Positions 1 to 8,463 are shown, numbered from the stretch's first letter. The stretch is 64,000 nucleotides of DNA from Methanoculleus sp. UBA430 (GCF_002506585.1 NZ_DAXW01000003.1:330931-394930), one strand, 5' to 3'. Notes: generated by a model not told the origin, from the sequence alone. Translations and numbers: made by a program.

Positions 1-122
1 CCCCGGCGAGCGCCAACGGGTGCGCATCGCTGATGATGACCCGCTCCGGCCTTCTCCCCCACGGTCAGGATGCTCCGTACGACCCTGCTGCCGCCGATGG
101 AACCGATGCTCATAGTGCCCAT
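1..122 (-). CDS. Partial small protein, N-terminus only, unknown function
   Basis: An open frame runs leftward off the window edge from an ATG at 120-122. An AGAGGAG-like Shine-Dalgarno lies just upstream (about 128-136). The visible 40 residues begin MGTMSIGSIGGSRVVRSIL and match nothing I recognise. The gene diverges from the ArsR regulator at 235, so it may be that regulator's target; this is inference. Another frame gives a protein-like stretch (ERVIISDAHPLALAG) from about base 50 to the edge, so a frameshift near the G-run at 55-62 cannot be excluded. Confidence is low because the rest is missing. Confidence 0.3.
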   Translation of the reverse strand, partial: MGTMSIGSIGGSRVVRSILTVGEKAGAGHHQRCAPVGARR

Positions 123-234
123 GCTTTTTTCTCCTCTGCTGTTGAACGGTTAGTTCGTACGCCGTGTGAGAGCAGCGAAAGGTTATAGATGTTTTCATTT
201 CAGATTCTTTTGAAATATCGAGTGTGATGTCCCG

Positions 235-630
235 ATGGCAGAAGACAAAAAATACCAGGATGCATCCCTGCCCCTCCCTCCTGACGTCGAGGAGTCGCTC
301 TGCCGGTGCGGGGGCATCGCAGGGCTGACGGGGCAGTTGCCGGGAGACGATCTCCTGAAAAGAGAGAGTGCTCTTTTTCGCGCACTCGCCGACCCCCTCC
401 GCCTCAAGATCCTCGCCATGCTCGCGGTGCAGCCGCTCTGTGTCTGTGTCATCAAGGCGGTGCTCGGGATAGCGGACTCGAAGCTCTCCTACCACCTCTC
501 CGTCCTGAAGAAGATGGGACTGATCGCCGGCGAGGCGCAGGGAAACTGGATCATCTACCGGCTGACCGCCGATGGCACCGCCTGGACAAGACAGGTGATA
601 GGCGACGCCGGGAGTCGAAAAAACAGGTGA
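235..630 (+). CDS. ArsR/SmtB-family winged-helix metal- or redox-responsive regulator
   Basis: A 131-residue DNA-binding repressor of the ArsR type. Residues 45-60 (LFRALADPLRLKILAML) form the typical first helices. LCVCVIKAVLG is the family's alpha-3 Cys box (ELCVC in classical members), and SKLSYHLSVLKKMGLI is the recognition helix. Two further cysteines (CRCGG, near residues 23-25) add possible metal ligands. Family members bind DNA when metal-free and release it on binding soft metals or arsenite. It ends 10 bp before the converging pdxT and is divergent from the partial gene at 1-122, a probable target. The inducer cannot be told from sequence. Confidence 0.9.
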   Translation: MAEDKKYQDASLPLPPDVEESLCRCGGIAGLTGQLPGDDLLKRESALFRALADPLRLKILAMLAVQPLCVCVIKAVLGIADSKLSYHLSVLKKMGLIAGEAQGNWIIYRLTADGTAWTRQVIGDAGSRKNR

Positions 631-640
631 ATCCCGGATC

Positions 641-1219
641 CTATATGCCGAGACCCTCTAAGAAGGTCCGGTGCAGGCGGAGATCTCCGCCAAGCTCCGG
701 GTGGAAGGCGAACGCCATGTGCCGGCCGTGCCGGACGACGACGATCCCCTCCGGTATGCGGGCGAGCACCTCGACGCCGCTCCCGATCTCCGTCGCCACC
801 GGGGCCCGGATGAAGACCGCGCGGAAAGGGTCGGCAAGGCCCGCGATGTTGAGAGACGTTTCACGGGAGTCGACCTGCCGCCCGAAGGCGTTCCTCGCTA
901 CATGCATCGGGATGAGACCCAGGGTCCGCACCCGTGGATCGTCCACCCGGTCAGCCACGAGGACCATCCCGGCGCAGGTCGCAAATATCCCGCCCTCGAA
1001 CCCGGCAAGCGGCTCATAAAGCCCGTTTTTCCCGATCAGCCGGGAGATGGTGGTGGACTCGCCGCCCGGTATCGCGAGGGCGTCGAGGTCCCCGAGGTCC
1101 GCCGCGTGCCGGACGGGGACGACCGTTGAACCCGGCCGGTCTGCGAGCGCCTCACGGAACGCCGTAATATGCTCGGCGACGTCGCCCTGGAGCGCGAGAA
1201 CGCCGATCTTAACGCCCAC
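641..1219 (-). CDS. pdxT: Pyridoxal 5'-phosphate synthase glutaminase subunit PdxT
   Basis: Class I glutamine amidotransferase that hydrolyses glutamine and channels ammonia to PdxS for vitamin B6 synthesis. With a GTG start at 1217-1219 it is 192 residues (MGVKIGVLALQGD...). GGESTTI (about 52-58) is the family signature, the nucleophile is Cys82 in FATCAGMVL, and the His/Glu pair is in AFHPE (about 173-175). A longer frame upstream exists, but the GTG gives the standard length and overlaps the pdxS stop by 11 bp, implying translational coupling. All catalytic residues are present. Confidence 0.95.
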   Translation of the reverse strand: MGVKIGVLALQGDVAEHITAFREALADRPGSTVVPVRHAADLGDLDALAIPGGESTTISRLIGKNGLYEPLAGFEGGIFATCAGMVLVADRVDDPRVRTLGLIPMHVARNAFGRQVDSRETSLNIAGLADPFRAVFIRAPVATEIGSGVEVLARIPEGIVVVRHGRHMAFAFHPELGGDLRLHRTFLEGLGI

Positions 1220-2105
1220 GGGTCTGCAACACCTCGTCTTCCCGGAGCATGTGGACATCCAGGCCCTTCATCGCCTCGCCGAGACCCTTGCTCACCTCGG
1301 CGACGATCTTCGGGTCATCGTAGTGGTTTACTGCCTCCACGATCGCCCGGGCGGTCGCCTCGGGGTTCGATGACTTGAAGATCCCCGACCCGACAAAGAC
1401 GCCGTCGGCCCCGAGCTGCATCATCAGGGCCGCGTCGGCGGGCGTCGCGATCCCGCCGGCGGAGAAGTTCACCACCGGGAGGCGGCCACGCTGTGCGCAC
1501 TCGATGACGAGTGCTGCCGGCGCCTCGATATCGCGCGCCCGGTCGACGAGCTCCTGGTTGTCCATCCCCGAGAGAGCCCGGATCCCGCCCATGATCGCCC
1601 GCATGTGACGGACCGCCTCCACGACGTTGCCGGTCCCGGCCTCGCCCTTCGTCCGGATCATCGCCGCGCCCTCGTCGATACGGCGCAGCGCCTCGCCGAG
1701 GTTCCGGGCGCCGCAGACGAACGGGACGGAAAACCGGGTCTTATCGATATGGAACTGCTCGTCGGCCGGGGTCAGCACCTCGCTCTCGTCGACCATATCC
1801 ACGCCGAGGGCTTCCAGGATCTGCGCCTCGACGAAGTGGCCGATCCGGGCCTTCCCCATCACCGGGATGGAGACCGCGTCGATGATCTCGACGATCTTCT
1901 GCGGGTCGGCCATGCGGGCCACGCCCCCGGCCGCTCTGATATCGGCAGGGACTCTCTCAAGCGCCATGACAGCGACGGCACCGGCCTCTTCGGCGAGCTC
2001 GGCCTGCTCTGCGTTGACCACGTCCATGATGACGCCGCCCTTCTGCATCGACGCAAAGCCGCGCTTGATCAGCTCGGTGCCAAATCTCAGTTCCTCGAGT
2101 TTCAT
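1209..2105 (-). CDS. pdxS: Pyridoxal 5'-phosphate synthase synthase subunit PdxS
   Basis: 298-residue TIM-barrel enzyme making PLP from ribose 5-phosphate, glyceraldehyde 3-phosphate and ammonia, with PdxT as partner. MDVVNAEQAELAEEAGAVAV (27-46) carries the conserved Asp near 28. PVMGKARIGHF contains the imine-forming Lys85, and RTKGEAGTGN contains the second lysine (153). Full family length. A T-rich promoter-like stretch (about 2133-2145) lies some 30 bases before ATG. It heads a two-gene operon with pdxT, which overlaps its 3' end. Confidence 0.97.
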   Translation of the reverse strand: MKLEELRFGTELIKRGFASMQKGGVIMDVVNAEQAELAEEAGAVAVMALERVPADIRAAGGVARMADPQKIVEIIDAVSIPVMGKARIGHFVEAQILEALGVDMVDESEVLTPADEQFHIDKTRFSVPFVCGARNLGEALRRIDEGAAMIRTKGEAGTGNVVEAVRHMRAIMGGIRALSGMDNQELVDRARDIEAPAALVIECAQRGRLPVVNFSAGGIATPADAALMMQLGADGVFVGSGIFKSSNPEATARAIVEAVNHYDDPKIVAEVSKGLGEAMKGLDVHMLREDEVLQTRGR

Positions 2106-2110
2106 TACTT

Positions 2111-3031
2111 CTATGTATAGTTCATGGACCCCAATAAAAATAGTGCGGCGATCTCGGCGAGGGCGAAGATGACCGTCGCCGCCCGGACTGCAGCGACGAT
2201 ATCGGCGCCCCCCTCCGCAAGCGTCCGCCCCGGGGCCCCGATAGTGTAGACGCCGGGCTTCTCGAGACGCACCCCGACGCCGCCGGCGATGACGGCCATC
2301 GGGATCCCGCCGTTGAACCCGGGGCGCTTCCTGCTATCCCGGCGAAGCGCGGCGTAGGCCGGGGCGAACCGGCCCTTCGCCGCAAAGTAGGTGAGGAGGA
2401 TAAGACCGGTGATCCGGGCCGGAATAAAGTTCAGGACGTCGTCGACGCGTGCCGGGAACCACCCGATCCGGAGCCGTTCGTCCCGGTAGCCGAGCATCGC
2501 GTCCATCGTGTTGACCGCCCGGAAGACGGCGGCCCCGGCGAGGCCGAAGAGCCCGAAGTAGAAGAGCGGCGATATGATGCTGTCCACCAGGTTCTCAGTC
2601 ATCGACTCGTAGGCGGCCGAGAGGACGTGCTCGCCCTCGAGATGCGCGGTATCCCGGCTCACCATCATCCCGACCGTCGAGCGGCCCGCGTCGATGCTGC
2701 CGGTCTCAAGCGCCCGGACCACGGCGGCGGCATGTTCCTCGAGCGCCCGCCAGGCCAGGCAGGCCTTGAGGAGGAAGGGCGCGAGGAGGAGGTAGAGGTA
2801 CCAGGGGGCCGCGAACTCTGCGAGCGCAAAAGGAGCGGCAAAGAGGGCCACGGTCGCGAGGGTTCCCACGACCCCGATCGACCGCTGGATGCCGGCCGGG
2901 TAGCGGGACGGGACCCCCCACCACCCGATGAACCGGCCGAGGACCGCCACCGGGTGATACCGGGAGTGCGGGTCCCCGACCAGGCGATCCACCAGCAGCG
3001 ACGCGGCGACTACGACCGCTGCCGCAACCAT
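2111..3031 (-). CDS. cbiB: Adenosylcobinamide-phosphate synthase (CbiB/CobD family)
   Basis: 306-residue integral membrane protein of adenosylcobalamin synthesis that attaches the aminopropanol arm to adenosylcobyric acid. Family hallmarks are LLVDRLVGDP (12-21) and HPVAVLGRFIGWW (25-38), then several hydrophobic segments and the DAMLGYRDERLRIGWFPARVDD region. Methanogens need corrinoid for methyl transfer, so the gene is expected. Its start overlaps the end of the upstream membrane-protein gene by about 22 bp, which suggests co-transcription. Archaeal naming alternates between cbiB and cobD. Confidence 0.92.
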   Translation of the reverse strand: MVAAAVVVAASLLVDRLVGDPHSRYHPVAVLGRFIGWWGVPSRYPAGIQRSIGVVGTLATVALFAAPFALAEFAAPWYLYLLLAPFLLKACLAWRALEEHAAAVVRALETGSIDAGRSTVGMMVSRDTAHLEGEHVLSAAYESMTENLVDSIISPLFYFGLFGLAGAAVFRAVNTMDAMLGYRDERLRIGWFPARVDDVLNFIPARITGLILLTYFAAKGRFAPAYAALRRDSRKRPGFNGGIPMAVIAGGVGVRLEKPGVYTIGAPGRTLAEGGADIVAAVRAATVIFALAEIAALFLLGSMNYT

Positions 3032-3537
3032 GCAAGGAGAACCCCGATGAGCAGCGCCGCAAACGCAGCGGCGTTTACGAGATCGACCCGGAATACGAGC
3101 CAGAGCGCGTAGAGGACCAGGGCAGCGGCGACGGGGGCGAGGACGGCGACGGGGGGCAGCGGCGGGAGCGGTAGTGCCGGGACCGCCATGCCGGCGGAGG
3201 CCGGTTCCGCCGGTCCGGGCTCCGGGGCTTTGCGCTCCCTGACGACGACCCGGAACTGCGCTTTTCTCGCGCCGTATCCCGCAATGACCTCCACGGTGAA
3301 GATCCCCGGGTAGGCGTCCTCCCGGATCGGGATGCGGAACTCCTCGCTCTCGCCCACGTAGAGGTTCTCGTGGAAGAAGCCGGTGAAGGGCGAGGAGTTG
3401 GAGGAGGCGAGGGTGATATGGAGCGGCGAGCCATGGTTGACGATCCTGAGAACAAGATCGCTCCCTGCCGCCGCCTCAACCTCTTGCGGGACCTCGATGG
3501 CGTTGATCCCCCGGCGGTTGAGATGAATCTCCGACAT
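3010..3537 (-). CDS. Hypothetical membrane protein, extracytoplasmic beta-domain plus two C-terminal TM segments
   Basis: 175 residues starting MSEIHLNRRGINAIEV. The first ~110 residues look like a beta-sandwich (alternating hydrophobic strands such as GSDLVLRIVNHGSPLHITL and GIFTVEVIAGYG). A Pro/Ala linker follows, then two hydrophobic helices (VAVLAPVAAALVLYALWLVF and NAAAFAALLIGVLLAW). I do not recognise the family. It overlaps cbiB downstream by 22 bp and follows the Trm112-like gene by 8 bp, so it sits inside the leftward purA-to-cbiB run. The start was chosen over a longer frame that would run into the Trm112 gene. Confidence 0.75.
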   Translation of the reverse strand: MSEIHLNRRGINAIEVPQEVEAAAGSDLVLRIVNHGSPLHITLASSNSSPFTGFFHENLYVGESEEFRIPIREDAYPGIFTVEVIAGYGARKAQFRVVVRERKAPEPGPAEPASAGMAVPALPLPPLPPVAVLAPVAAALVLYALWLVFRVDLVNAAAFAALLIGVLLAWLRQRS

Positions 3538-3545
3538 CGGCCGGG

Positions 3546-3731
3546 TCAGTCCTCGCAGGCGGTCCGCGGGAGGAGGTTCGGGATGCCTTCGCTGATGGGG
3601 TAGTCGACGCAGCATGCCGCGCACCGGAGAGTACCCTCCAACACCTCATCGTCGCTCTCCTCCGTCACCGTGAGGACGAGGTCGCCCTTGCAGACGGGGC
3701 AGCAGAGGATCTCCATGAGGCTTTTTCTCAT
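3546..3731 (-). CDS. Trm112-like methyltransferase activator zinc protein
   Basis: 61-residue zinc-ribbon protein. LMEILCCPVCKGDLVL (5-20) gives the first Cys pair, LRCAACCVDYPISEGIPNLL (35-54) the second and the signature C-terminus. Trm112 proteins activate and stabilise several class I methyltransferases acting on tRNA, rRNA and release factor. Bacterial relatives are called UPF0434/YcaR. Its start overlaps the purA stop by 4 bp (ATGA), implying coupling. Which methyltransferases it serves cannot be read here. Confidence 0.9.
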   Translation of the reverse strand: MRKSLMEILCCPVCKGDLVLTVTEESDDEVLEGTLRCAACCVDYPISEGIPNLLPRTACED

Positions 3732-4738
3732 AAATCCCCCCGGAGATCGATGATCTGGGACATCTCGGGACCGGTCGAGATCAGGGTGACGGGTTTGCCG
3801 ATATCCTTCTCGGCCTGCGCGATGAAGTCCTTCGCCTTCTTGCTCAACTGGCCGTAGTCCGTCGCGCCGAAGCAGGCCGGGTCGATCCGGTCAATCCCGG
3901 TGATCGCCGCCTGGGTGCAGCCGTTGATCATCGCCGAATAGCGGGCCATCTTCCCGTCCCAGGTGCCGATACGGCGCTGGCGGTGGGTGACGGTGCCGAA
4001 CTCCTCGATACCGAGCTCGTGCGACCGCTCCATCGTCATCTCGGTGGAGAACGGGCCTTCCCCGACCCGGGTCGGGTAGGCCTTGAAGACGACGATGACA
4101 TCGTCAATCCGGGTCGGGCCGACGCCGTTGTCCGCGGCGATCTGCGAGGCGGAGGTATCCTTGCTGGTCACGAACGGATAGGTCCCGAAGTAGAGCGAGA
4201 TCCCGAAACCCTGGGTCCCCTCGAGGAGGACCGTCTCACCCTTATCCAGGGCGCTGTTGACGTCCTGTGCTACATCGGTGATGAAGTCCGCAAGTTCCGG
4301 GACGTCTTTTGCCTGCCGGGACGTCCGGAGGACGCGGTCTGAATTTGCCGGACCGCACCCGGTCCCGGTGCTCCCGATCTTCTCCCTGAGGTGCCGGCTT
4401 GCCCTGTCCCGGGCGATATGCTCTTCTTCGATGACACCGCACCGCCCATCGACAAAGGTCCTGTCCCGGACACCGAGCAGGTCGACCTCGTGCAGGAAGA
4501 CCCGGGGATCGACGAGCACGCCGCTCCCGATCATGAGGGCCGACTCCGGGTAGACGAATCCCGAGGGGACCATCCTGACACCATACTCTTTCTCCCCGAT
4601 ACAGACGGTGTGTCCCGCGTTCGGACCAACGCCGCCCCGGGAGATGATGGATGGTCTGTCCTGGTGAGCGATGTGGGCCACGATCTTTCCCTTCCCTTCG
4701 TCACCAAAGAATCCGCCGACGATAATAGTACAACTCAT
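3728..4738 (-). CDS. purA: Adenylosuccinate synthetase PurA (short archaeal form)
   Basis: 336-residue GTP-dependent enzyme joining IMP and aspartate in AMP synthesis. From MSCTIIVGGFFGDEGKGK the GDEGKGK loop (12-18) and the substrate-binding GPNAGHTV (about 39-46) are intact. Further conserved parts are LLEGTQGFGISLYFGTYPFVTS and the late THRQRRIGTWDGKMA. Archaeal PurA is about 100 residues shorter than the bacterial enzyme, as here. The start was moved from an upstream in-frame codon (4834) to the ATG at 4736-4738, which matches the family. TTTATC about 30-40 bases upstream may be the promoter. Confidence 0.95.
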   Translation of the reverse strand: MSCTIIVGGFFGDEGKGKIVAHIAHQDRPSIISRGGVGPNAGHTVCIGEKEYGVRMVPSGFVYPESALMIGSGVLVDPRVFLHEVDLLGVRDRTFVDGRCGVIEEEHIARDRASRHLREKIGSTGTGCGPANSDRVLRTSRQAKDVPELADFITDVAQDVNSALDKGETVLLEGTQGFGISLYFGTYPFVTSKDTSASQIAADNGVGPTRIDDVIVVFKAYPTRVGEGPFSTEMTMERSHELGIEEFGTVTHRQRRIGTWDGKMARYSAMINGCTQAAITGIDRIDPACFGATDYGQLSKKAKDFIAQAEKDIGKPVTLISTGPEMSQIIDLRGDL

Positions 4739-5064
4739 TGTTCTATCATGTAGGATGGAGCGATACTTGATGATAAACGTTACAATGTGATACCGGGAGG
4801 GGAGGCAACCCCTCTCCCGGCAATCGGGCTCCATGGGGTTCCGGACTGACCGCAGGGGAACTCAGGAAGACGGGATCACGATACGGGGCAATGAAAAGCA
4901 CCTTCTGCGGCCGGACGGGATCCCGGCATGCGCGGGTGCTGGAGAGGCGTCTCCGGCGTTGCGTCGCGAAACGCGCATATCCCGGGTGCCCGGAAGTGAG
5001 AAGCCATTGTATATTAATTTTCGTGGCCGCAGATCGTCCCCGGTCCGGTTACCGTCGGGATCCG

Positions 5065-5086
5065 AACCCCTTCATTTCCACTGGAA
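5065..5086 (-). repeat. Origin recognition box (ORB) 1
   Basis: Read on the minus strand the core is CCAGTGGAAATGAAGGGG, the arrangement of the archaeal ORB to which Orc1/Cdc6 binds: a dyad TTCCAGTGGAA followed by a G-run. The G-run lies at the left end. It is nearly identical to the box at 5282-5304 and is inverted relative to it. Matching the ORB consensus is from memory of the published motif. Confidence 0.85.
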
Positions 5087-5281
5087 ACTTCATCTCCTGT
5101 ACATTCCCGGCCATTGCATCGAGTTTTCCCCGGATACGACGTACTGATCTGTAGCCGGATCTTTTCCCCGGAGCGCGGATGCGAACCCGCGGATCTGCCC
5201 GGGGTTCAGGGGACGGGATGCGTATGCCGGTAGGGGTGTGATCGGATCCCGGGGCACCCGGAAACCCTGAATAAATCCACA

Positions 5282-5304
5282 TCTCCAGTGGAAATAAAGG
5301 GGTT
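5282..5304 (+). repeat. Origin recognition box (ORB) 2
   Basis: Plus-strand core CCAGTGGAAATAAAGGGG. It forms an inverted pair with the box at 5065-5086, G-runs outward. Such pairs commonly bracket the unwinding element in archaeal origins. It lies about 110 bp beyond the 3' end of the aminotransferase gene, so it cannot be that gene's promoter element. Confidence 0.85.
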
Positions 5305-5366
5305 CTCCGTCCGTCATTCTCCCGTCGGACACAGAACTGTAGACCGCTTATGCAGAAGAACCGGTT

Positions 5367-5373
5367 AAAAAAA
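5367..5373 (-). terminator. T-run terminator of the orc1-lrp-aminotransferase run
   Basis: Seven consecutive T on the minus strand, about 40 bases past the aminotransferase stop (5413), within AT-rich sequence. Archaeal transcription stops at such oligo-T tracts. No strong hairpin precedes it. Confidence 0.5.
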
Positions 5374-5412
5374 GTTTTGATCTGATTTTCGGGGATGTCT
5401 GGAGAGATTCTT

Positions 5413-6573
5413 TTATTTGACCGAGTCCAGGAAGGCCCCTATACGGGAGATCGCCTCCTTGAGATCGTCCCGCGAAACCGCGTAGGCGCACCGCACGTGC
5501 CCCGCACCGGACGGCCCGAGGACGCTCCCGGGGACGACCGCCACGTGCTGCTCGCGGAGGAGGGACTCTGCAAACTCGGTATCGGTCATGCCGGTGCTCT
5601 CCACCGACGGGAAGGCGTAGAACGCGCCCTTCGGGAGGTGGCAGGCAAGACCGAGTTTGTTCAATCCGTCGACGAAGAGGTTCCGCCGGAGCCGGTACTC
5701 CCGGACCATGGCGTCCTTCTCGGCTTCCCCGATCCGGAGCGCCTCGTAGGCCGCGATCTGCCCCATGACCGGGGCGCAGAGCGCGACGTACTGGTGGATC
5801 TTCAAGGCCGCCGCGGTGATCTCGGGCGGTGCGCAGAGGTAGCCGATCCGCCACCCGGTCATGGCGAAGGCCTTGGAGAACCCATTGAGGGTGATCGTCC
5901 GCTCGCGGAGCTCCGGGAGCCTCGCCGGCGAGAAGTGGTCGCCGTCGTAGGTGAGCTCGCCGTAGACCTCGTCGCTGATGAGGAGGAGGTCGTGGTCGAC
6001 CAGGAGATCGGCGATAGCGCGCCAGTCCGCCTCCTGCATCACCCCGCCGGTGGGGTTGTTCGGGAAGTTTGCAATCAGGGCCTTTGTCTTTCGGGTGATG
6101 GACTCCGCGAGCGCATCGGCCGTCAGCCGGAACTCGTCATCCGCGCGGCAGCGGACGGGGACCGGGACGCCGCCGGCAAGCGAGACGCAGGGCGTGTAGG
6201 AGACGTAGCAGGGCTCGGCGACCAGCACCTCGTCGCCCGGGTCCGTGACGGCCCGGATGGCGATATCGGCGGCTTCCGAGACGCCGCAGGTGACGATGAT
6301 CTCGTCTTCGGCATCGTAGCGGGTGCGAAACCGGGTATCGAGGTAGCGGCTGATGGCGCCCCGGAGCTGGGGCGTCCCCTTGTTCGAGGTGTAGGCGGTC
6401 GATCCCTGCTCGATGGAGTAGATAGACGCTTCGCAGACGCACCAGGGGGTCACGAAATCCGGTTCGCCGACACCCAGGGATATGACGTCCTCCATGGTCT
6501 GGGCGATATCGAAGAACTTCCGGATACCCGAAGGGGGTATGGCACGGGCCCGTGCCGAGACGAAATCTCTCAC
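5413..6573 (-). CDS. PLP-dependent class I/II aminotransferase
   Basis: About 386 residues, fold-type I. Visible are the substrate loop SLGVGEPDF, the cofactor-binding Asn in NFPNNPTGG, Asp/Tyr in LLISDEVYGEL, and the Schiff-base lysine in LNGFSKAFAMTGWRIGY. A late ARG-containing segment (GHVRCAYA) supplies the carboxylate-binding Arg. It resembles archaeal aspartate/aromatic aminotransferases; the substrate is not resolved. Frames extend upstream to 6612, but GTG at 6573 sits 5 bases after GAGGTGA, a good Shine-Dalgarno, beyond the lrp stop. It follows the Lrp gene, so that regulator may control it. Confidence 0.88.
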   Translation of the reverse strand: MRDFVSARARAIPPSGIRKFFDIAQTMEDVISLGVGEPDFVTPWCVCEASIYSIEQGSTAYTSNKGTPQLRGAISRYLDTRFRTRYDAEDEIIVTCGVSEAADIAIRAVTDPGDEVLVAEPCYVSYTPCVSLAGGVPVPVRCRADDEFRLTADALAESITRKTKALIANFPNNPTGGVMQEADWRAIADLLVDHDLLLISDEVYGELTYDGDHFSPARLPELRERTITLNGFSKAFAMTGWRIGYLCAPPEITAAALKIHQYVALCAPVMGQIAAYEALRIGEAEKDAMVREYRLRRNLFVDGLNKLGLACHLPKGAFYAFPSVESTGMTDTEFAESLLREQHVAVVPGSVLGPSGAGHVRCAYAVSRDDLKEAISRIGAFLDSVK

Positions 6574-6583
6574 GCTCCTCACC

Positions 6584-7075
6584 TCAGAACGAGTAGGGGA
6601 GACGCTCGACACCCTCGCGCTCGGCGAAGGTGGTGCCGTTCTCCTTGTAGGTCTTCATGATGATATGCGTCGCCGTCTCCCGTATCCGGTCCATCGGAGC
6701 GATCTGCTCGGAGACGAACCGGGCGATCTCGTGCATGCTCGGCCCGGCCACCAGGAGCTGGAGGTCGTAGGCCCCGGTCATCAGCCGGAGCGACCGGACC
6801 TGCGGGAACCGGGCGATCCGCTCTGCTATCCGGTCATAGCCGAAGTCCCGCTCGGGCGAGACTTTGAGCTCGATCACCGCAGCGACGTTGCCGTTGCCGG
6901 CCTGCTCCCAGTCGACGACCGCCCCGTAGCGGCGGATGGCGCCGGTCGCTTCCAGCCGGCCTATCCGGTTGTGTACATCCTGCTCGCTCATCTCGGCCAG
7001 CACCGCGAGTTCTTTTTCCGGGGTGCGGCAGTTCTCCTCCAGGAGATGGAGGAGGATACGGTCCTTCTCGTCCAT
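6584..7075 (-). CDS. Lrp/AsnC-family transcriptional regulator
   Basis: 163 residues. The N-terminal winged HTH (MDEKDRILLHLLEENCRTPEKELAVLAEMSEQDVHNRIGRLEATGAIRRYGAVV, 1-54) is classic Lrp, followed by a RAM ligand-binding domain (AAVIELKVSPERDFGYDRIAERI... ending near 140). The family senses amino acids and oligomerises. It lies between orc1 and an aminotransferase, an arrangement that suggests local control of amino acid metabolism. CAGGTGA about 5 bases before the ATG overlaps the orc1 stop, indicating coupled translation. Confidence 0.92.
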   Translation of the reverse strand: MDEKDRILLHLLEENCRTPEKELAVLAEMSEQDVHNRIGRLEATGAIRRYGAVVDWEQAGNGNVAAVIELKVSPERDFGYDRIAERIARFPQVRSLRLMTGAYDLQLLVAGPSMHEIARFVSEQIAPMDRIRETATHIIMKTYKENGTTFAEREGVERLPYSF

Positions 7076-7079
7076 AGTT

Positions 7080-8363
7080 TCACCTGAACATTGCTTTTAA
7101 GCGATTGGTGTCGAGTTGCTTCAGCCTCTCATCGTCGAGCCTCGGGTCGCGCGTCACGACCTCCTCGATCTTGCTCGTCGTCGCGTCGAACCACATCTCC
7201 TTCGTCCGGCCGTAGCGGCCCCGCGAGACGACCCGGGTGTTGATGACGCCGAGCATGTTGAGTTCGGAGATGAGGTCCGTGATCCGGCGGTGCGTCAGGA
7301 CGTCGAGGTCGATGATCCGGGCAATCTCCCGGTAGACCACCGTGACCTCCCCGCTCGTGAAGATCCGTTTGCCCATCTGCTCGAGGATCAGCATCGCGTA
7401 GAGGACCGCCTTGCTCTGCGTCGGGAGAGTGGAGATGCACTCCACCATGCTGTCGGTCTCGATCTTCTCCTGGGCCATCCGGACATGCTTCTCGCCCACG
7501 CCCGTAGCGTTCTCACGGTCCGCGAGTTCGCCCGAGACCCGGAGGAGGTCGAGCGCTCGCCGGGCATCGCCGTGCTCCTGTGCCGCAAGCGCCGCACATA
7601 GCGGGATGACCGTCTCGGTGAGTGCCCCTTCGACAAACGCCATCTCGGCCCTCTGCTGGAGGATATCGCAGAGCTGCGGGGCGTTGTAGGGGGGGAAGAC
7701 GATCTCCTCTTCGGAGAGCGAGGAGAGGACCCGGGGGTCCAGGAAGTCGGTGAACCGGAGGTCGTTTGAGATCCCGATGATGCTGACCTTGGCGAACTTC
7801 AGGTCGGAGTTGATCCGGGTGAGGTTGTAGAGGGTGTCGTCGCCGCTCTTCTTGACGAGTTTATCGATCTCGTCGAGGATGATGACCATGACCCCGCCGC
7901 TGCTCTCGAGCTGGTTCTTGAGCTCCATGTAGACCTGGTCGGTCGGCCACCCGGTCATCGGGATGTGGTTCCTCGTGCTGTCGCTCGGGTGCTGGTCGGC
8001 GTCGTCGAGGCAGTTCGCGATCTGGGCGAGGACCCGGTACTGGGTATCGATCACCTCGCAGTTGAGGTGGACGATCCTGCACTTTGTCCCGGCAAGGGCG
8101 CTTGCGTTCTCAAGTTCCGTTCCAACATACCGAACCGAGGCTGTCTTCCCGGTCCCGGTCTTGCCGTAGATGAGAATGTTTGACGGGGTCTCGTTCGTGA
8201 GGGCGGGCGCAAGGATGGAAGCGAGTTCGTCGATCTGCGGTTTCCGGTGAGGAAGAATCTGGGGACGATAGCTGTGGCGCAGCACTTCCCTGTTCTTGAA
8301 TATACGCCTATTGGTAAGGTATTTCTTGAATAGTCCCATTGGATTGGTTTTATCGTCCGACAT
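7080..8363 (-). CDS. orc1/cdc6: Orc1/Cdc6 replication initiator
   Basis: 427-residue AAA+ ATPase that binds ORBs and loads the MCM helicase. MGLFKKYLTNRRIFKNREVL is the typical N-terminus. Walker A GKTGTGKT lies at about 67-74, Walker B VIILDEIDK at about 160-168, and sensor 1 SIIGISND near 194-201. LRVSGELADRENATGV is the lid, and a C-terminal winged helix (about 320-427) includes EIARIIDLDVLTHRRITDLISELNMLGV. The start at 8363 follows GGTGA by 4 bases; a longer frame to 8408 lacks support. Three ORBs lie in the upstream gap and two past the operon, so this is an origin-linked initiator. Confidence 0.97.
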   Translation of the reverse strand: MSDDKTNPMGLFKKYLTNRRIFKNREVLRHSYRPQILPHRKPQIDELASILAPALTNETPSNILIYGKTGTGKTASVRYVGTELENASALAGTKCRIVHLNCEVIDTQYRVLAQIANCLDDADQHPSDSTRNHIPMTGWPTDQVYMELKNQLESSGGVMVIILDEIDKLVKKSGDDTLYNLTRINSDLKFAKVSIIGISNDLRFTDFLDPRVLSSLSEEEIVFPPYNAPQLCDILQQRAEMAFVEGALTETVIPLCAALAAQEHGDARRALDLLRVSGELADRENATGVGEKHVRMAQEKIETDSMVECISTLPTQSKAVLYAMLILEQMGKRIFTSGEVTVVYREIARIIDLDVLTHRRITDLISELNMLGVINTRVVSRGRYGRTKEMWFDATTSKIEEVVTRDPRLDDERLKQLDTNRLKAMFR

Positions 8364-8440
8364 GATGTCACCGGAGGGGGTTGCCCGGACAGAAAATTTT
8401 CGTGCCAAGGACCCTTAAACTGATCGCTTTCGAGACAGAT

Positions 8441-8463
8441 AACCCCTTCGTTTCCAGTGGAAC
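8441..8463 (-). repeat. Origin recognition box (ORB) 3
   Basis: Minus-strand core CCACTGGAAACGAAGGGG, preceded by GTT. It is 78 bp upstream of the orc1/cdc6 ATG, with its G-run facing that gene, so binding could also autoregulate orc1. It has the full dyad TTCCACTGGAA plus G-run. Confidence 0.9.

Larger units (their letters stand above)
4739..5412. other. 674-bp gene-free region with an inverted pair of ORB elements
   Basis: No credible coding sequence is seen here; the short frames lack motifs and good codon bias. It holds two origin recognition boxes in inverted orientation (5065-5086 and 5282-5304), whose G-runs point outward, about 195 bp apart. The purA promoter is at its left end and a T-run terminator for the aminotransferase at its right end. 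AT-richer patches occur at 5009-5030 and 5365-5400. It is probably an outlying part of the replication origin region centred on orc1/cdc6. Confidence 0.7.
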
